NCBI RefSeq assembly: GCF_026212465.1 | Contig: NC_080058.1 | Span: 20,569,528-20,633,527, forward strand | Direction of reading: 5' to 3' | Length of the DNA: 64,000 nucleotides | From: Amaranthus tricolor | Lineage: Eukaryota; Streptophyta; Magnoliopsida; Caryophyllales; Amaranthaceae | Shown: piece by piece, positions 9,545 through 20,960 of the stretch | How the letters are laid out: each line of letters begins with the position of its first letter | Position numbering within the stretch: the stretch's first letter is position 1 | Notes under the pieces: generated by a model | Database searches by the model: none | What the model was told of the DNA's origin: nothing | The model's input: only the letters and a program-made list of their open reading frames with translations | Translations under genes and position numbers: made by a program

Positions 9545-10181
9545 AGTCAATTTTTAAGTTTTTCTCTTTTCTTTAATTGTTGGGTAGAGCCTACAGAGCC
9601 GTTTCTCATAAGATGATTTCTCAGAAGAATTGCTGAAAATTAATAGGTCCGATTAAAGACAACTTTATCATTCCAATGTACCAAACATACAAAAAAAATT
9701 GAATAACCAAAAAAGTAACCTAAAGGAAATTACTATACTACAATGGATTATTAATTGTTATATTTGTAAACAGTAGACGTCAATAATTATGGATGTTTCA
9801 TAATATATTGAAGTATTGCAATGATGTGTGGTATAACTTTAGCCACTGGTTGGTATTAAAAAGTTGACTCGCAACTCGCAAGTCTTGGACCTTTACAATG
9901 ACTCTCCATTTGACTGGTAGTGTTTTAATAACAAGAGTCCCACCATCAGCAAAACATCCACTAATTGTGAAGCTCTGATACAAGTTCCTGAGTTGGAGAG
10001 ACTTGGATATTAAGAATGTGAATTTACTTAATTAGCCATGCTTAGACAAAGTATGATTTTCTTCCATGCTTTCTTTTGTATACAGGATTCATTTTTATTT
10101 GTTTGGTTTAATTTCTTGAGTATTACCATCTACCCATTTTAATTTTCTTTTAATGTTTTGAAATTCTCAGTTATAACTGGG
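9545..10181. other. Upstream region of the DUF4220/DUF594 gene
   Basis: No supported ORF. CTCAG at 10166-10170, just before the first in-frame ATG, could be the acceptor of a 5'-UTR intron, but no donor was identified. Confidence 0.4.
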
Positions 10182-11990
10182 ATGTTGATCACTATGGATA
10201 GGAGGGAGCTGATACAGGTATTTCCAACAGTAATGAGAATATGGTGGAAGAATTGCCAATTGACTTTACTCATTCTGTTGAGCCTTTCCTTGCAAATTGC
10301 TTTATTATTTTTGGGTAAGCTCAGAAAATACAATGGAAAACCTTTTCTGAGATTTGCAGTTTGGTCTGTATACCTGTTGGCAGACTGGGTTCCAACAGTT
10401 GCCCTTGGGGTCATCTCCAATAGAGTCCAGGATCATCCCGAAAACATTGCTCCTTTAGAAGAAGATCTTATGTCATTTTGGGCACCCTTTTTGCTGCTAC
10501 ATCTTGGTGGCCCTGATACAATCACTGCATACTCCTTTGAGGACAACCAGCTTTGGCAGCGACGATTGCTTGAGCTGGTCGTCCAGTTGGCTGTGACTAT
10601 TTACATTGTTCTTATGGCCTTGCCAGGTACTTCTTATATTTCTGTTCTTTCATTCCCAATGCTCATAGCTGGTCTAATAAAGTTTTTGGAGAGAATTTAT
10701 TCTCTTAGATCAGCTAGCACTGAGCAGTTCCGTCTTTCACTGATAAAAGAAGCTGATCCGGGACCCAATTATTCTAAGTTCATGGAGGAATTCACCATGA
10801 AAAAGGCAGAGGGGTTCTATGTAAAAGCTGAGGAGTTGATTGAGGCCCCTCCTCCTACCTGTGGGACCATGCCAGTTGAGAAGAGAGAGTTAGTTCTTAA
10901 AGCATATGACTTGTTCCAAACCTTTAAATGTCTTTTTGTAGACCTCATCCTTAGCTTCCAGGATCGAGATGAAAGCCAATGTTTGTTTCATAAATTAGAA
11001 ATGGAACAAGCTTTTGAGGTGATTGAGATTGAGCTTGGATTTGCATATGATATGTTCTACACCAAGACACCTGCAGTTTATAATCTAAAAGGGCATATTC
11101 TCCGTTTCATTACGTTTTCCTTAACATTACTATCCTTAGTAGTGTTCATACTCAAAAGCAGAAAAGATCATTACCAGAAAGTTGACCTCTGTATAACATA
11201 TCTATTACTCGTGGTAGCAATAATTCTGGAGGGTTGTTCTTTCCTCATTCTTGTTTTCTCAGATTGGTCAGATTACTGGCTGAAGAAGCACTACAAAAAC
11301 AACATTGTTTTGGACTTGATGGCTCCAAGGAGACGTCGGACTAATTTGATTTCCCAATATAGCATTCGGAAATTTTGTCGAAAGGAAAAGTCGGTCGTTT
11401 TTCCTCGATTTTTAAAGCTCTTAATGCCTGAAAACAAGGTGGATGAAATTTGGCACCTTGACAATACCAGTTTGTCTGCGAAATTAAAGGAAATGATCTT
11501 CAATCATTTTTTGGATATCTCAAAACTTGGTAATAAGAGCGATCTTACTATTTTATGCTCGTCAAGAGGCAAAAAATGGTTGATAAACAACAGTTGTAGT
11601 GACTTGATTTGGTCAATTAGTGAAGTGGAATTTGATCAAAGCATCCTTCTCTGGCACATTGCAACTGATCTGTGTTACTTAACAGAAGACGCTGAAAATT
11701 ATTCATTAGATCATCGTACTGAAAGTAGACATATGTCTGAGTACATGTTGTATCTTTTGGTAATGTGTCCTTCCATGTTGCCTATGGGAATTGGCATGAT
11801 AAGGTTCAGGGATACCTGTGCAGAGGTTTGGGAATTCTTCAAGGAAAGGAGCCTTGATGAAGTTGAGGCCAGTAAGATGCTTCTTCGGGTTAACACTGAA
11901 ATCCAACCAGGTACGTAATCCTCTGATCTCCCTTTGATTCTGCTACATTGTGCTTAAAGGTTGGGGAGTCGTTTATGTTCAATAGAACAA

Positions 11991-12038
<48 letters not shown>

Positions 12039-12380
12039 CATTATTTTCCATCCTTCATTAGTTAATAACAAAATATTATCTGTATTCTGTCAGGTAAAGT
12101 TAAAGGGGATAGAAGCAAATCCGTGCTATTTGATGCCTGTAGGATCGCGACTGAACTGCGTTCCAAATATTCGAAGCAGAAATGGTCGATTATTAGCGGG
12201 GTTTGGGTTGAGATATTGGCTTATGCAGCATGCCATTGTCGCGGAACTGAGCATGCTACACAACTTAGGAAAGGGGGAGAGTTTCTTACTCATGTATGGT
12301 TTTTGATGGCTCACTTAGGCATCACTGAACAATTTCAGATATCTCAGGGTCATGCTAGAGCTAAGTTGAGTGCTAAGTAG
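10182..12380 (+). CDS. DUF4220/DUF594 membrane protein, two exons
   Basis: Exons are 10182-11910 and 12094-12380, with intron 11911-12093 (GT...AG, phase 1); the joined frame codes 671 residues. The first in-frame ATG is at 10182; a second at 10194 (MDRRELIQVFP) is also plausible. Hydrophobic segments lie near residues 27-46, 54-76, 130-150 and 153-173, with two more around 315-330 and 345-370, giving a multi-pass N-terminal DUF4220 region. The second exon carries the DUF594 tail: LFDACRIATEL, WVEILAYAACHCRG and THVWFLMAHLGI. The pair of domains is a known plant-specific architecture of unknown biochemical role, probably in a membrane. No breaks are seen, so this is probably a working host gene. 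Without recognising the intron, the frame would appear to stop at 11918. Confidence 0.9.
11993..12039 (+). repeat. (ATT)n microsatellite in an intron
   Basis: About 15 ATT/TTA trinucleotides lie inside the single intron of the DUF4220/DUF594 gene. They are likely to vary in length and do not touch the splice sites. Confidence 0.9.
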
Positions 12381-12742
12381 AACCTTATGCTGTTAATTAG
12401 CTTATTTTATACTCTAATGATCATTGGAATTGATGTTTTTAATCCAAGATTAGCATTAAAAAATGGTCCAAACAAAGTCTAATCTTCATTAGGTGATGAT
12501 CACTCACACTTTTTTGTTTGGGTTCATGTAGCTAACCACATATTTTTGAGATTTTAATTGCTTAGCATTGTTGAACAATTGTATGTAAGGTCCTCTGAAC
12601 TTTGAATGTACTTTAATATCTCATGTATATAAATTTCTGTACTGAGTTGAAATAATTACATTCAAGAACTATCCATAGTTAACTAGTATCTCAAGTTTTT
12701 TTGAATTCCTCCCAACCACATGGGTAGCAACTAAAGTTCTAA
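12381..12742. other. 3' flank of the DUF4220/DUF594 gene
   Basis: Presumed 3' UTR and flank. No gene is seen. It ends at the insertion site of the LTR element that follows. Confidence 0.5.
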
Positions 12743-12747
12743 ACTAT
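12743..12747. repeat. Target-site duplication ACTAT (left)
   Basis: ACTAT directly abuts the left LTR and is repeated at 18992-18996 after the right LTR. Confidence 0.9.
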
Positions 12748-14129
12748 TGATAACTGGTTTCTAGCACGCTGTGAATACTAAGAACCAAGTTATACAAACA
12801 ATATTTATAATCACCCTGATACTACTACGAGTGTAATGGTAAGTCGGGGGTCGAACCACAAGGACTAGGGATGCTAGACTAAAGACTTGGAGTGCAATCT
12901 CAACAATGAAAGACAAGCGGGGAGTAGACTACGTCCACCCTAGGATGGTCTATTGGAAATAAATATAAGCTAGGTCAAGGGAGTTCGAACGATAATCAAT
13001 CAAGACGCTCTAGATATCGAAAGGAAGTTGGTAACCCTAATAGCCACGCGAACGACCTATAATCGCCCTATGTCTCTCTAGGAGTGATAGGAAAAGATTC
13101 GAATTGAATATCTATCAACAACCATCATCAACCTCAACCCTAATCCTAAACATTAAAGACAAGACCAAACTTAGGTTTCTCTAACCTAAAACCCCTAAAG
13201 AAACTACTCTAACATACTAGAGATAAAAGCAATAAACAAGGAAAGCATTAAAGGAATTGAAGAACATGAAAGCATTAAATCTAAACTAAGAAAGCATTAA
13301 AGGAAAGCAATAGAAGAAAGCAATAGAGGAAAGCAATAAAGAAATCAAAGCATTAAAGAAATAAACTTACGTAAATGAAGTGACATGAAAGTAGATGAAA
13401 GCATAAATGAAGAACAATAAATCTACACTAGGGCAAAAAGTAAAGAAAAGCAATGAAAGAACGATGTTCTAGAGTGAGGCACAAAGACACCCATACTAGG
13501 CATCCCCCCAAGCATCCAGGGTTTTTACAGAAATGAGGGGTAATTATAAGCTAAGAAACAAAAGGGGTAAAATGCCCTAAAAGCCCTCGGAGTTCGGTTT
13601 GCGAAGAAAAGAAATCGCGCAGTCTGGGGCCTCCATTCGGCCTAATGGGACCATGATTCGCCCGAATGGTACCTCATTCGACCGAATGGAGGTACATTCG
13701 GGCTTTGCAGACGTTTTGAGCTTGTTTCCTTGGAGTTTTGAAGCCATTCGCTCGAATTGATATACGGTTCGCCCGAATCACTACCCATTCGCTCGAATGG
13801 AACTTAGATTCAGCCGAATGGTTCTCTACTTGGCCTATTTTCGTCTTTTGAAGCTTTGGATGCCTTCCGGACCTTGCGGGGGACCTTGAGGAAGACTTGG
13901 AATGCTTGGGAAAGCTTCGGTACGCGTGTCTAATCTTCGATCAAAGCATCTAAGTCTCGTATGCAACGTAAAATACCTTGAAATGTCCGAAAGTATCTTA
14001 AATGACCTCAAAACACCATGGAGACAAGAGCAAGGTAAAATCATGCATAAAGTGTGTAAAAAGCATTCTAAAACGCGAGACTCGACACTACAATGAAGAG
14101 ATAAATGTGCTCTAAAAACGAGCACATCA
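12748..14129 (-). repeat. 3' LTR of the non-autonomous element
   Basis: 1382 bp. Collinear with 17561-18991. It lacks about 60 bp present in the other LTR near 17705-17770, and has an extra AAAGCAT-rich stretch near 13290-13320. Its TATA region (about 13540) is mutated relative to the right LTR. Confidence 0.92.
13632..13822. repeat. Cluster of CATTCGNNCGAATG near-palindromes (left LTR)
   Basis: Seven imperfect palindromes of the form ATTCG-NN-CGAAT plus one half-site occur in about 190 bp. They sit 300-500 bp inside the LTR in the transcribed direction. The cluster recurs in the right LTR at about 18495-18685. Confidence 0.85.
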
Positions 14130-14143
14130 ACTCCCCCAAGCCA
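14130..14143 (-). other. Polypurine tract of the non-autonomous element
   Basis: The minus strand reads GGCTTGGGGGAGT immediately before the 3' LTR start TGATGTGCTC. A related copy lies at about 15893-15906. Confidence 0.75.
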
Positions 14144-16500
14144 AACCTTTGCTAGTCCCTAGCAAAAGAACTAGCAGGGCAACATGAAAGCGCGGGGCAA
14201 AAACAAAATTAAACTACGAAATGCAATAAAACCTAAGACTCACTTTCGTAGGAATCACGGTCGCACTTAGCATGTACGACAAGCCCTTTAAACCCCTAGG
14301 TCTCCCATAGAGGACGAGTAAGGTTTCGTGAGGGTTTTCAGAAGGAGACCCACAAATCCAATGCAATGTAATACAAGGTGAGCGGAAAACAAAACAACGC
14401 AAGCTGTGTACGTGCAATACTGTTCCCTAGCCATGGGTGTGGAAGTACAATGGGTTCATGAGAACACAATACCAAGAAGAACAGCCAGTTCCACCGACTC
14501 GGGATCACTAGATAAGCTACAACACAGGCCATGCCACCCACTACCTAGAGAGGTCACAAGTCTACGCTCCCCTGATTATTTCTCAAAAACTATGAGAAAT
14601 ATGTAATAACGCTCATGTGTTTGATTATGGTTCGTGTTTCGCTCATAATCATCCGACTAAAAATGAGTCGGGAATCAAACACCTAATAGGGGCAAATCTT
14701 GGGGATTGTGTCATATCTACACTCCAGCACAGAACAAACTGATCAGACCAAGTCGAATAGGTTTATGAAGGGTTGGAACGTTGGCTTTAGGTTAAGGTGG
14801 GATACATTTGGGAATGTGGCGCTAAAGTAGAGGCTAGCAAGTGACCCAAGACTAAAGATACCACAAACACCTCATGAAAACCAATAAACACTATATCCAA
14901 TAATGATATCAACCCAAAAACCACAAATAAGAATAAATGAATTCTATTATAAAACACCATGAAAAATTTTGAATTTCATCACAATTTGTGTTTTCAAGCT
15001 CATCTCCCAAATGAAAGTATAAATTTCCTCACTCAAATATTACCCATTATATATATGAAGAACAAGAGGAAGGTCTCCTCATTCAATGAATGAGTATGTA
15101 TGTAAATGTGATAATCACTACGTGAAGCACAAGAGGAAAAGGGAGAAATAATATGAGCAACAAATGAATGAATAGTCATGATAAACCAACAACCACTAAA
15201 CTAACCAAAAAGCCCACAACACAATGTAACTCACACCAACCCCACCATCACTACGCTATCCTCTAGATCAAAAGAGGGAATATTTGGCTCATGTGGAGTT
15301 TAAATAGCGTGGCTACAAAAGAAAAGTTCAAGGCAAGAACTTGGCTTAACCTAAAGTCAATTTACGTCCATGGTAGGCTATTTGGCTATTTAGTTCAAAT
15401 CTAACAAACGTGTTATCATCCCTGGCCCTAGGAAAAGCAGACTACGCTGGAGGAGAATAGACACAATACTTAGACCCCCTAACTAGCACTCAAAATGAAT
15501 GGAACTCGCAAGGAGTCCAAAAAGGCTCAATCCTCACAGGCTAGTCGAAATGTGCCTAAAAAGGTAGTCATCCAAGCCACCTACCAAGCAATCCCAGATC
15601 CCCAAGTCAGGTGGAAAACGGTCAATTACTTGGTCCCAAAACAGGCACAAGGCTAGAAAAATACGAGTATGCATAAGACCACATATGTACACACCATAAG
15701 CTTGCATGCTAGTTTCAAAACTCAAAACATTTTTATTGAAAACAGAAAAACAAAGCATGAATATACAGTATGCCATGAATGCAAGGTGAACATGCAAAAT
15801 ATATACAAAATAATATATGCAATGCACTAACCTAGAACTGCATAATACTAACTGCACAACAAATGGGTAATAGTGACAATAGTGTTGACCAACTCTCCCC
15901 CAAGCAAAACCTTTGCTAGTCTCTAGCAAAGAAGGAGAAAGAAGGAAAAGATGAAACGTTTAAAACAGAGGTCAACAAGATTGTCACAATACCCGAGACA
16001 AACAAAAAATAGTCAATAATAAAGAAAAAAGAAGGTCATACCTAGGCTAGGAGGGCTTTCACTCCTAGCATTATCATCCGCATCATCAAAGTGGTCTAAG
16101 AACTCTCCGCTCCTTGGAAGAAGTGGAGGTAAGAAGCGCGAGGCTAGAGTGATTGCCTACCCCAAGCCAGGGTGAAGCTATATTCTTCATTTTTGATGTA
16201 TTGCGCTTTTGAGCCGACTTTCTCTTCTTTTTCTCGCCCTCTCGGGACCGTTAGCATTGACCCTCTCAACATCATTAAATCAATCACAAACAAACCTTGT
16301 CGAGGGTCAATGCTAATGGTCGTTTGGATCTGCAAGTTCTAACAAACAACACTACAAACCAAACGTGAGCACTGACTAGCAAAAATGCAATGCAATGAAA
16401 GAGAACAAAAATAAAACAAAAACTAATATTTACAGTTGGGTTGCCTCCCAACAAGCGCTTCTTTAAGGTCTTTAGCTAGACCTGACTCACTATATAGTGA
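14144..16500. other. Noncoding internal region of the non-autonomous element
   Basis: No recognisable domain on either strand. The frame at 15534-15929 (minus) is hydrophobic, but it starts inside a PPT-like repeat and matches nothing I know. The hairpin-forming TTTGCTAGTCCCTAGCAAA at about 14149-14167 has a diverged copy near 15910-15928. Confidence 0.5.
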
Positions 16501-16527
16501 GTCAAACTCCGGAGGAGTTTGTCAAAC

Positions 16528-17455
16528 TCACTCCCCGAAATAGCAGAAGTTAGGGAGTGCAAGAGGGAGAGAAGAAAGAAGAAAATAATGAGATGAAAAG
16601 TCGAAGGAAGAGCGAACAAAGGGAGGGGGAAGGGCAACAAGTGGCAAGGCATCACAAGCATCAAGTTGAGCATGATGGAGGGCGATGGGAAGCATCTCAC
16701 AATGACTAAGAGGTGTAGGGTGAGACTCAACAGAAGGCACACTAACAGTATGCACTTGAGACTCCTCAATCGAGGGCATATCTACCTCTAAGTCACTGGG
16801 TTCACTAGCTAGATGATCATGCACATATGTGAGGGGTTCATCATGGTGAAGTGCACAAGGCACCTCAACAAGAACCTCACCGGTAGGTGGTGCATCAATA
16901 CAAGGAACGGGAGAGTCATGATGCAAGGGTGTAGGGAATGTAAACTCCTCCCAGTTGTACATATCATCATAAAACTCATCCATAAGTTGATCATCAAGAG
17001 ATGGAGGGGAGTAAGCAACAGGGCAAGAAGATTCTAGGTCATGGTCTAGCGCCAAGGGCACAAGGTGGTCATAGGTACCTAGGCTCTCCTCAAAAGCCCT
17101 TTTCAATTGGTTAAAACTCCACATTCTCTCCAACTATCTCCCATTGGTGTATCACCATACTTGTAATCGATAAAGGGGTAGGCTAGCTAGTGGAACCTCA
17201 AGGGGAGGGAAACCAGGATATTCTTTCTTAAAGTTGTCCTTGGCCAACCATATGAAGAAGTTTAGACATAGAATCAGGGTTTGGTCAAGGAGTGCACTTG
17301 AGTAAACATCATCCACTAATTCCCTAGTCTCACTATTCAAAACCTCATAAAGGTCAAGGCAAATTGCCATTGTTTAACATTATCATGGGGGAGAGAATCC
17401 CAATATCTAACAAAGAATCTCCAAAAAGATTCATGCTTGTATTGATGCAAGGGAT
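16528..17455 (-). pseudogene. Broken gag-like frame of the non-autonomous LTR element
   Basis: On the minus strand the first part (about 17455-17355) reads YKHESFWRFFVRYWDSLP. After a frameshift, 17370-17152 gives LYEVLNSETRELVDDVYSSALLDQT. The spacing and wording resemble the gypsy gag segment around FY-GLN-TR-LVD-ALL. TGA and TAG stops at about 17152-17140 separate this from a 201-residue acidic, His/Pro-rich tail (17133-16528) that I cannot assign. No zinc knuckle was found. The reading as gag is an inference from a short similarity. The coding capacity is clearly broken, in keeping with a non-autonomous element. Confidence 0.5.
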
Positions 17456-17539
17456 AGCAAGCCATGAAGAAAAACAAAAATTTCAAAAATAAAAGCAATT
17501 CACAAAGCACACAAAACTAAAATCTAAACAAACGCCTTG

Positions 17540-17557
17540 TCCTCGGAAATGACGCCA
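17540..17557 (-). other. Primer-binding site of the non-autonomous element
   Basis: The minus strand reads TGGCGTCATTTCCGAGGA, beginning 3 nt inside the 5' LTR. It resembles the TGGCGCC-type PBS of Athila/Tat-like gypsy elements with several transitions. Confidence 0.7.
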
Positions 17558-17560
17558 TTT

Positions 17561-18991
17561 TGATAACCGGTTTCTAGCACGTCGTTAATACTAAGAACCA
17601 AGTTATACAAAGAATATTTATAATCACCCTGATACTACTACAACGAGTGTAATGGTAAGTTGGGGGGTCGAACCACAAGGACAAGGGATGCTAGACTAAA
17701 GACTTGGTGTGGGAAGGTTATATGGAAGGTTGGTTGGTGGGTGAACTTAACTAATAATAAGAATAAAAAGGGAATCTCAACAATGAAAGACAAGCGAGGA
17801 GTAGACTACGTCCACCCTAGGATGGTCTATTGGAAATAAATACAAGCTAGGTCAAGGGAGTTCGAACGATAATCAATCAAGACGCTCTAGATATCGAGAG
17901 AAAGTTGGTAACCTTAATAGCCACGGGAACGACCTATAATTGCCCTATGTTTCTCTAGGAGTGGTAGCACAAGATTCGAATTGAATATTTATCAACAACC
18001 ATCATCAACCTCAACCCTAATCCTAAACATTAAAGACAAGACCAAACTTAGGGTTTCTCTAACCTAAAACCCCTAAAGAAACTACTCTAACATACTAGAG
18101 ATAAAAGCAATAAACAAGGAAAGCATTAAAGGAATTGAAGAACATGAAAGAATTAAATCTAAACTAAGAAAGCAATAGAAGAGATCAATAGAGGAAAGCA
18201 ATAAAGACATCAAAGCATTAAAGAAATAAACTTACATAAATGAAGTGAGATGAAAGTAGATGAAAGCATAAATGAAGAACAATAAATTTACACTAGGGCA
18301 AAAAGTAAAGAAAAACAATGAAAGAATGATGTTCTAGAGTGAGGCACAAAGACACCCATACTAGGCATCCCCCTCAAGCATCCAGGGGTTTTATAGAAAT
18401 GAAGGGTATTTATAAGCTAAGGAACAAAAGGGGTAAAATACGCTAAAAGCCCTCAGAGTTCAGTTTGCGAAGAAAAGAAATCGCGCAGTCTGGGGCCTCC
18501 ATTCGGCCGAATGGGACCATGATTCGCCCGAATGGTACCTCATTCGACCGAATGGAGGTACATTCGGGCTTTCTAGACGTTTTGAGCTTGTTTCCTTGGA
18601 ATTTTGAAGCCATTCGCTCGAATTGATAGGTTCGCCCGAATCATTGCCCATTCGCTCGAATGGAACTTTTATTCGGCCGAATGGTTCTCTACTTGGCCTA
18701 TTTTCGTCTTTTGAAGCTTTGGATGCCTTACGAACCTTGCGGGGACTTTGAGGAAGACTTGAAATGCTTGGGAAAGCTTCGATACACGTGTCTAATCTTC
18801 GATCAAACCATTTAAGTCTCGTACGCAACGTAAAATACCTTGAAATGTCCGAAAGTACCTGAAATGACCTCAAAACACCATGGAGACAAGAGTAAGGTAA
18901 AATCATGCGTAAAGTGTGTAAAAAGCATTCTAAAACGCGAGACTCGACACTACAATGAAGAGATAAATGTGCTCTAAAAACGAGCACATCA
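17561..18991 (-). repeat. 5' LTR of the non-autonomous element
   Basis: 1431 bp, TG...CA, directly repeated at 12748-14129. It keeps a TATA-like TTATAAATACCC on the minus strand near 18405-18416 and the ATTCG/CGAAT palindrome cluster near 18495-18685. One palindrome here, CCATTCGGCCGAATGG, is perfect. Confidence 0.92.
18405..18416 (-). promoter_or_regulatory. TATA box candidate in the 5' LTR
   Basis: The minus strand reads CTTATAAATACC. The homologous site in the other LTR has decayed to CTTATAATTACC. Confidence 0.5.
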
Positions 18992-18996
18992 ACTAT
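18992..18996. repeat. Target-site duplication ACTAT (right)
   Basis: Directly follows the CA end of the right LTR and matches 12743-12747. Confidence 0.9.
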
Positions 18997-19316
18997 CCTC
19001 AAATTTTTTGTGAAGAAAAGCAAATTGTTGTATCTCAAAAGTGTATGCCATGTTTTATGCCTAACCACCGTGTAGGAGGAATAATGGTGTTAGGAAAACT
19101 ATTGTTAGTGCCTTGGTTTGGTATCAAGTTCTGAAGATTTTTTAGTCTGAAAGATTTTTGATATTGTGTTTGTTTCAAGTGCAAGTTCAGATTTTCTTCT
19201 TTGTAATCTTACCTTTTAATATTTGTAATAGGATAGATCTTTATAGTTGGTGCTATTGTTATCTCTCTAATTCTATACATACATACATTTTACAATCTAA
19301 AAGCTTTACCTAGAAG
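18997..19316. other. Leader/flank of a copia gag remnant
   Basis: Contains TTGGTATCAAGTTCTG at about 19119, similar to the initiator-Met PBS of copia elements (TGGTATCAGAGC) but mutated. No LTR boundary could be placed. Confidence 0.35.
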
Positions 19317-19690
19317 ATGTCGAGTCTTACAGATATGACTACTAACATTGTCAAGTTAGAAAAGTTTGTGGGTCTGAACTTTAGAAGGCGGAAAAAGAAA
19401 ATGTTGTTTCTCTTTATTACGTTGGATATGGCTTAAGTAATCTCTAATCTGAGGCCGAAAGAACGAGAGGATGAAACCGTGGAGGACTTGTGCAAGAGTT
19501 CAAAGTGGGACAATGACAAAAGATTTCGGGATAATTATTGTTTTTTCGATATTTATCAATACATGGAATCCGTTAAGGACTTATGAAATTTTTTAAAAAG
19601 AAAATACATGACGAAAGACGAAAAAAGTAAGAAGTTTCTTGTGAGTAGTTTTAACGATTATAAAATTTTTGATTTCACGAAATAATCAAA
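19317..19690 (+). pseudogene. Decayed Ty1/copia gag, N-terminal part
   Basis: From an ATG at 19317 the frame reads IVKLEKFVGLNFRRRKKKMLF, then ISNLRPKERED, SKWDND, FDIYQYMESVKDL and KYMTKDEKSKKFLVS. These are the ordered landmarks of copia gag (KLEKFDG-NFRRWQKKM ... SKWENDD ... KYM-ED-SSKKFLVS). TAA and TGA stops interrupt it and the typical tryptophans are lost. Nothing downstream encodes protease or pol, so it is an orphan fragment between the LTR element and the MULE. Confidence 0.72.
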
Positions 19691-20080
19691 GAAATTAATC
19701 TCTAATATTTTTTTAATTAGTGATGGTAGTAATTTGAAAATTTTCTACGATGATAGAAACTTGTTAATTCGTAACGTAGTTGTGAATCATAACAAGTAAC
19801 ATAAACTATGGAGGTAAAAGCATAAAGTTAAGCAACTACCTGTAACATTTTGGGATAATTATTTTACTTACTCGAAAACATTATTTACCCATGATGAAAA
19901 TAAATTAAAAATTTCATACATATATAAAATTGATTTTAAACATGACATACAAATTTTATAACTTGTTACATGTACAACTTTTATGCAAACTTTAAACTAT
20001 CTTAGATAAACCTTTCTTACACCATAATAGACTAAGTTGAGGACAAATACCACCTCCAAAACAGCCCAAACAGATGCCTA
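19691..20080. other. Short unannotated flank
   Basis: AT-rich, with no gene or repeat recognised. It ends at the MULE target-site duplication. Confidence 0.4.
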
Positions 20081-20090
20081 TAGTTGCATC
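20081..20090. repeat. 10-bp target-site duplication TAGTTGCATC (left)
   Basis: An exact copy lies at 27285-27294. A length of 9-11 bp is typical for Mutator-like elements. Confidence 0.9.
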
Positions 20091-20200
20091 GAAAATTTGA
20101 AATGAATAAGAGTAATTATCAAAAAAAAGCACAAAATAAGATAATTTTGAACTTATTTTCATTTATAAGCGTGTAATTTCCAAGCCATAGTGTAGGAATA

Positions 20201-20313
20201 TGTTCGCAATTAGTAACTACTAACAGGTGTTTAAATAAAAAAAAAAGCCAAGGGTCAGTTCGCAGTTACTAACTGCGAACAAAGAATTCTGTTCGCAGTT
20301 AGTAACTGCGAAC
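20201..20313. repeat. Subterminal palindromes, left end of the MULE
   Basis: 23-bp dyads with arm GTTCGCAGTTA and a central T lie at 20258-20280 and 20291-20313. A decayed copy lies at 20201-20223. The two intact copies are reverse complements of each other. Confidence 0.9.
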
Positions 20314-20960
20314 AAACTTGAGGCCAAATACAGCAGTAAGTCTTTCTTCCTCATTTCCCCAAATTTCAGAAACCTAAAGGATAAAAAAAGTCGACATTTT
20401 CCTCTTAAAAACCTCCATTAAACTAACTTCAATCCTTCAATTCTTGCTTTCCTCTTCCAATTTAGCACTTCAAATTAAGTATTTGACACATCTAGGTTGA
20501 ACAAAGGTAAATTCTTTTTTTGATTTTGTGATTTTGATTTCAAAATTTAGGGTTTTATTGAAGTTTTTATATATTTATTCAAATGTAGGTCATAAAGCCT
20601 CAATTCACTACTCTTATAGGTCATCCACAACTGATTAAGGTAATAATTAATTGTTTTAATTACTTTCTTGAGTTGGTTTTTAAAGTGTTGTTGATGGTGA
20701 TAATTGTATTGGAATAAAGTAATTGATATAATTGTTTTAATTACTTTATTGAGTTGGTTTTAGAAACATAGTTTATATGTTATTGTTATATAATATAGAT
20801 AATGTAATTGATATATGTTAATCAAAGATTGTTTAAATTATATGTTAGTGATATATTAGAAACATAGTTTATATGTTATTGTCATATAATATAGTTAATG
20901 TAGTTGATATCTTTATAAACAAATTTTAGTTATTTAAGTTTTGTTTGTATTCATGTAGAA
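20314..20960. other. MULE 5' leader
   Basis: AT-rich and noncoding, with a repeated stretch (about 20762-20790 and 20858-20886, ACATAGTTTATATGTTATTG). The region before 20961 ends TTCATGTAG, which could be a splice acceptor just before the first ATG. Confidence 0.45.

Larger units (their letters stand above)
12748..18991 (-). mobile_element. Non-autonomous LTR retrotransposon, 6.2 kb, minus orientation
   Basis: Two long direct repeats (12748-14129 and 17561-18991), each bounded by TG...CA, enclose 3.4 kb, and the whole is flanked by a 5-bp ACTAT duplication. On the minus strand a PBS starting TGGCGTCATTTCCGAGGA lies 3 nt from the right LTR. A purine tract, GGCTTGGGGGAG, lies against the left LTR. 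These fix the orientation as right to left. The PBS resembles the TGGCGCCGTTGCCGGGGA type common in plant Ty3/gypsy (Athila/Tat) elements. No protease, reverse transcriptase or integrase is encoded; only a broken gag-like frame remains. Mobilisation would have needed proteins from a related autonomous element. It lies 3' of the DUF4220/DUF594 gene. Confidence 0.92.

Noticed and set aside
10139..10420. Antisense ORF over the first DUF4220 exon
   Set aside because: Shadow of the real gene on the other strand; no family features.
11911..11918. Stop codon after the large DUF4220 exon as the true end of the gene
   Set aside because: The TAA falls just after a canonical GT donor, and a matching AG acceptor at 12092-12093 opens the DUF594 exon in frame.
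15534..15929. 131-codon hydrophobic minus-strand frame
   Set aside because: It begins in the duplicated PPT-like segment of a non-autonomous element and has no conserved motif. Most likely chance.
12748..18991. Plus-strand orientation of the 6.2-kb LTR element
   Set aside because: The PBS-like and PPT-like sequences are in the right places only on the minus strand.
18460..19068. 202-codon minus-strand frame
   Set aside because: It starts outside the LTR and runs through the LTR palindrome cluster, crossing the element boundary and the TSD. It has no domain signature and the left LTR does not preserve it.
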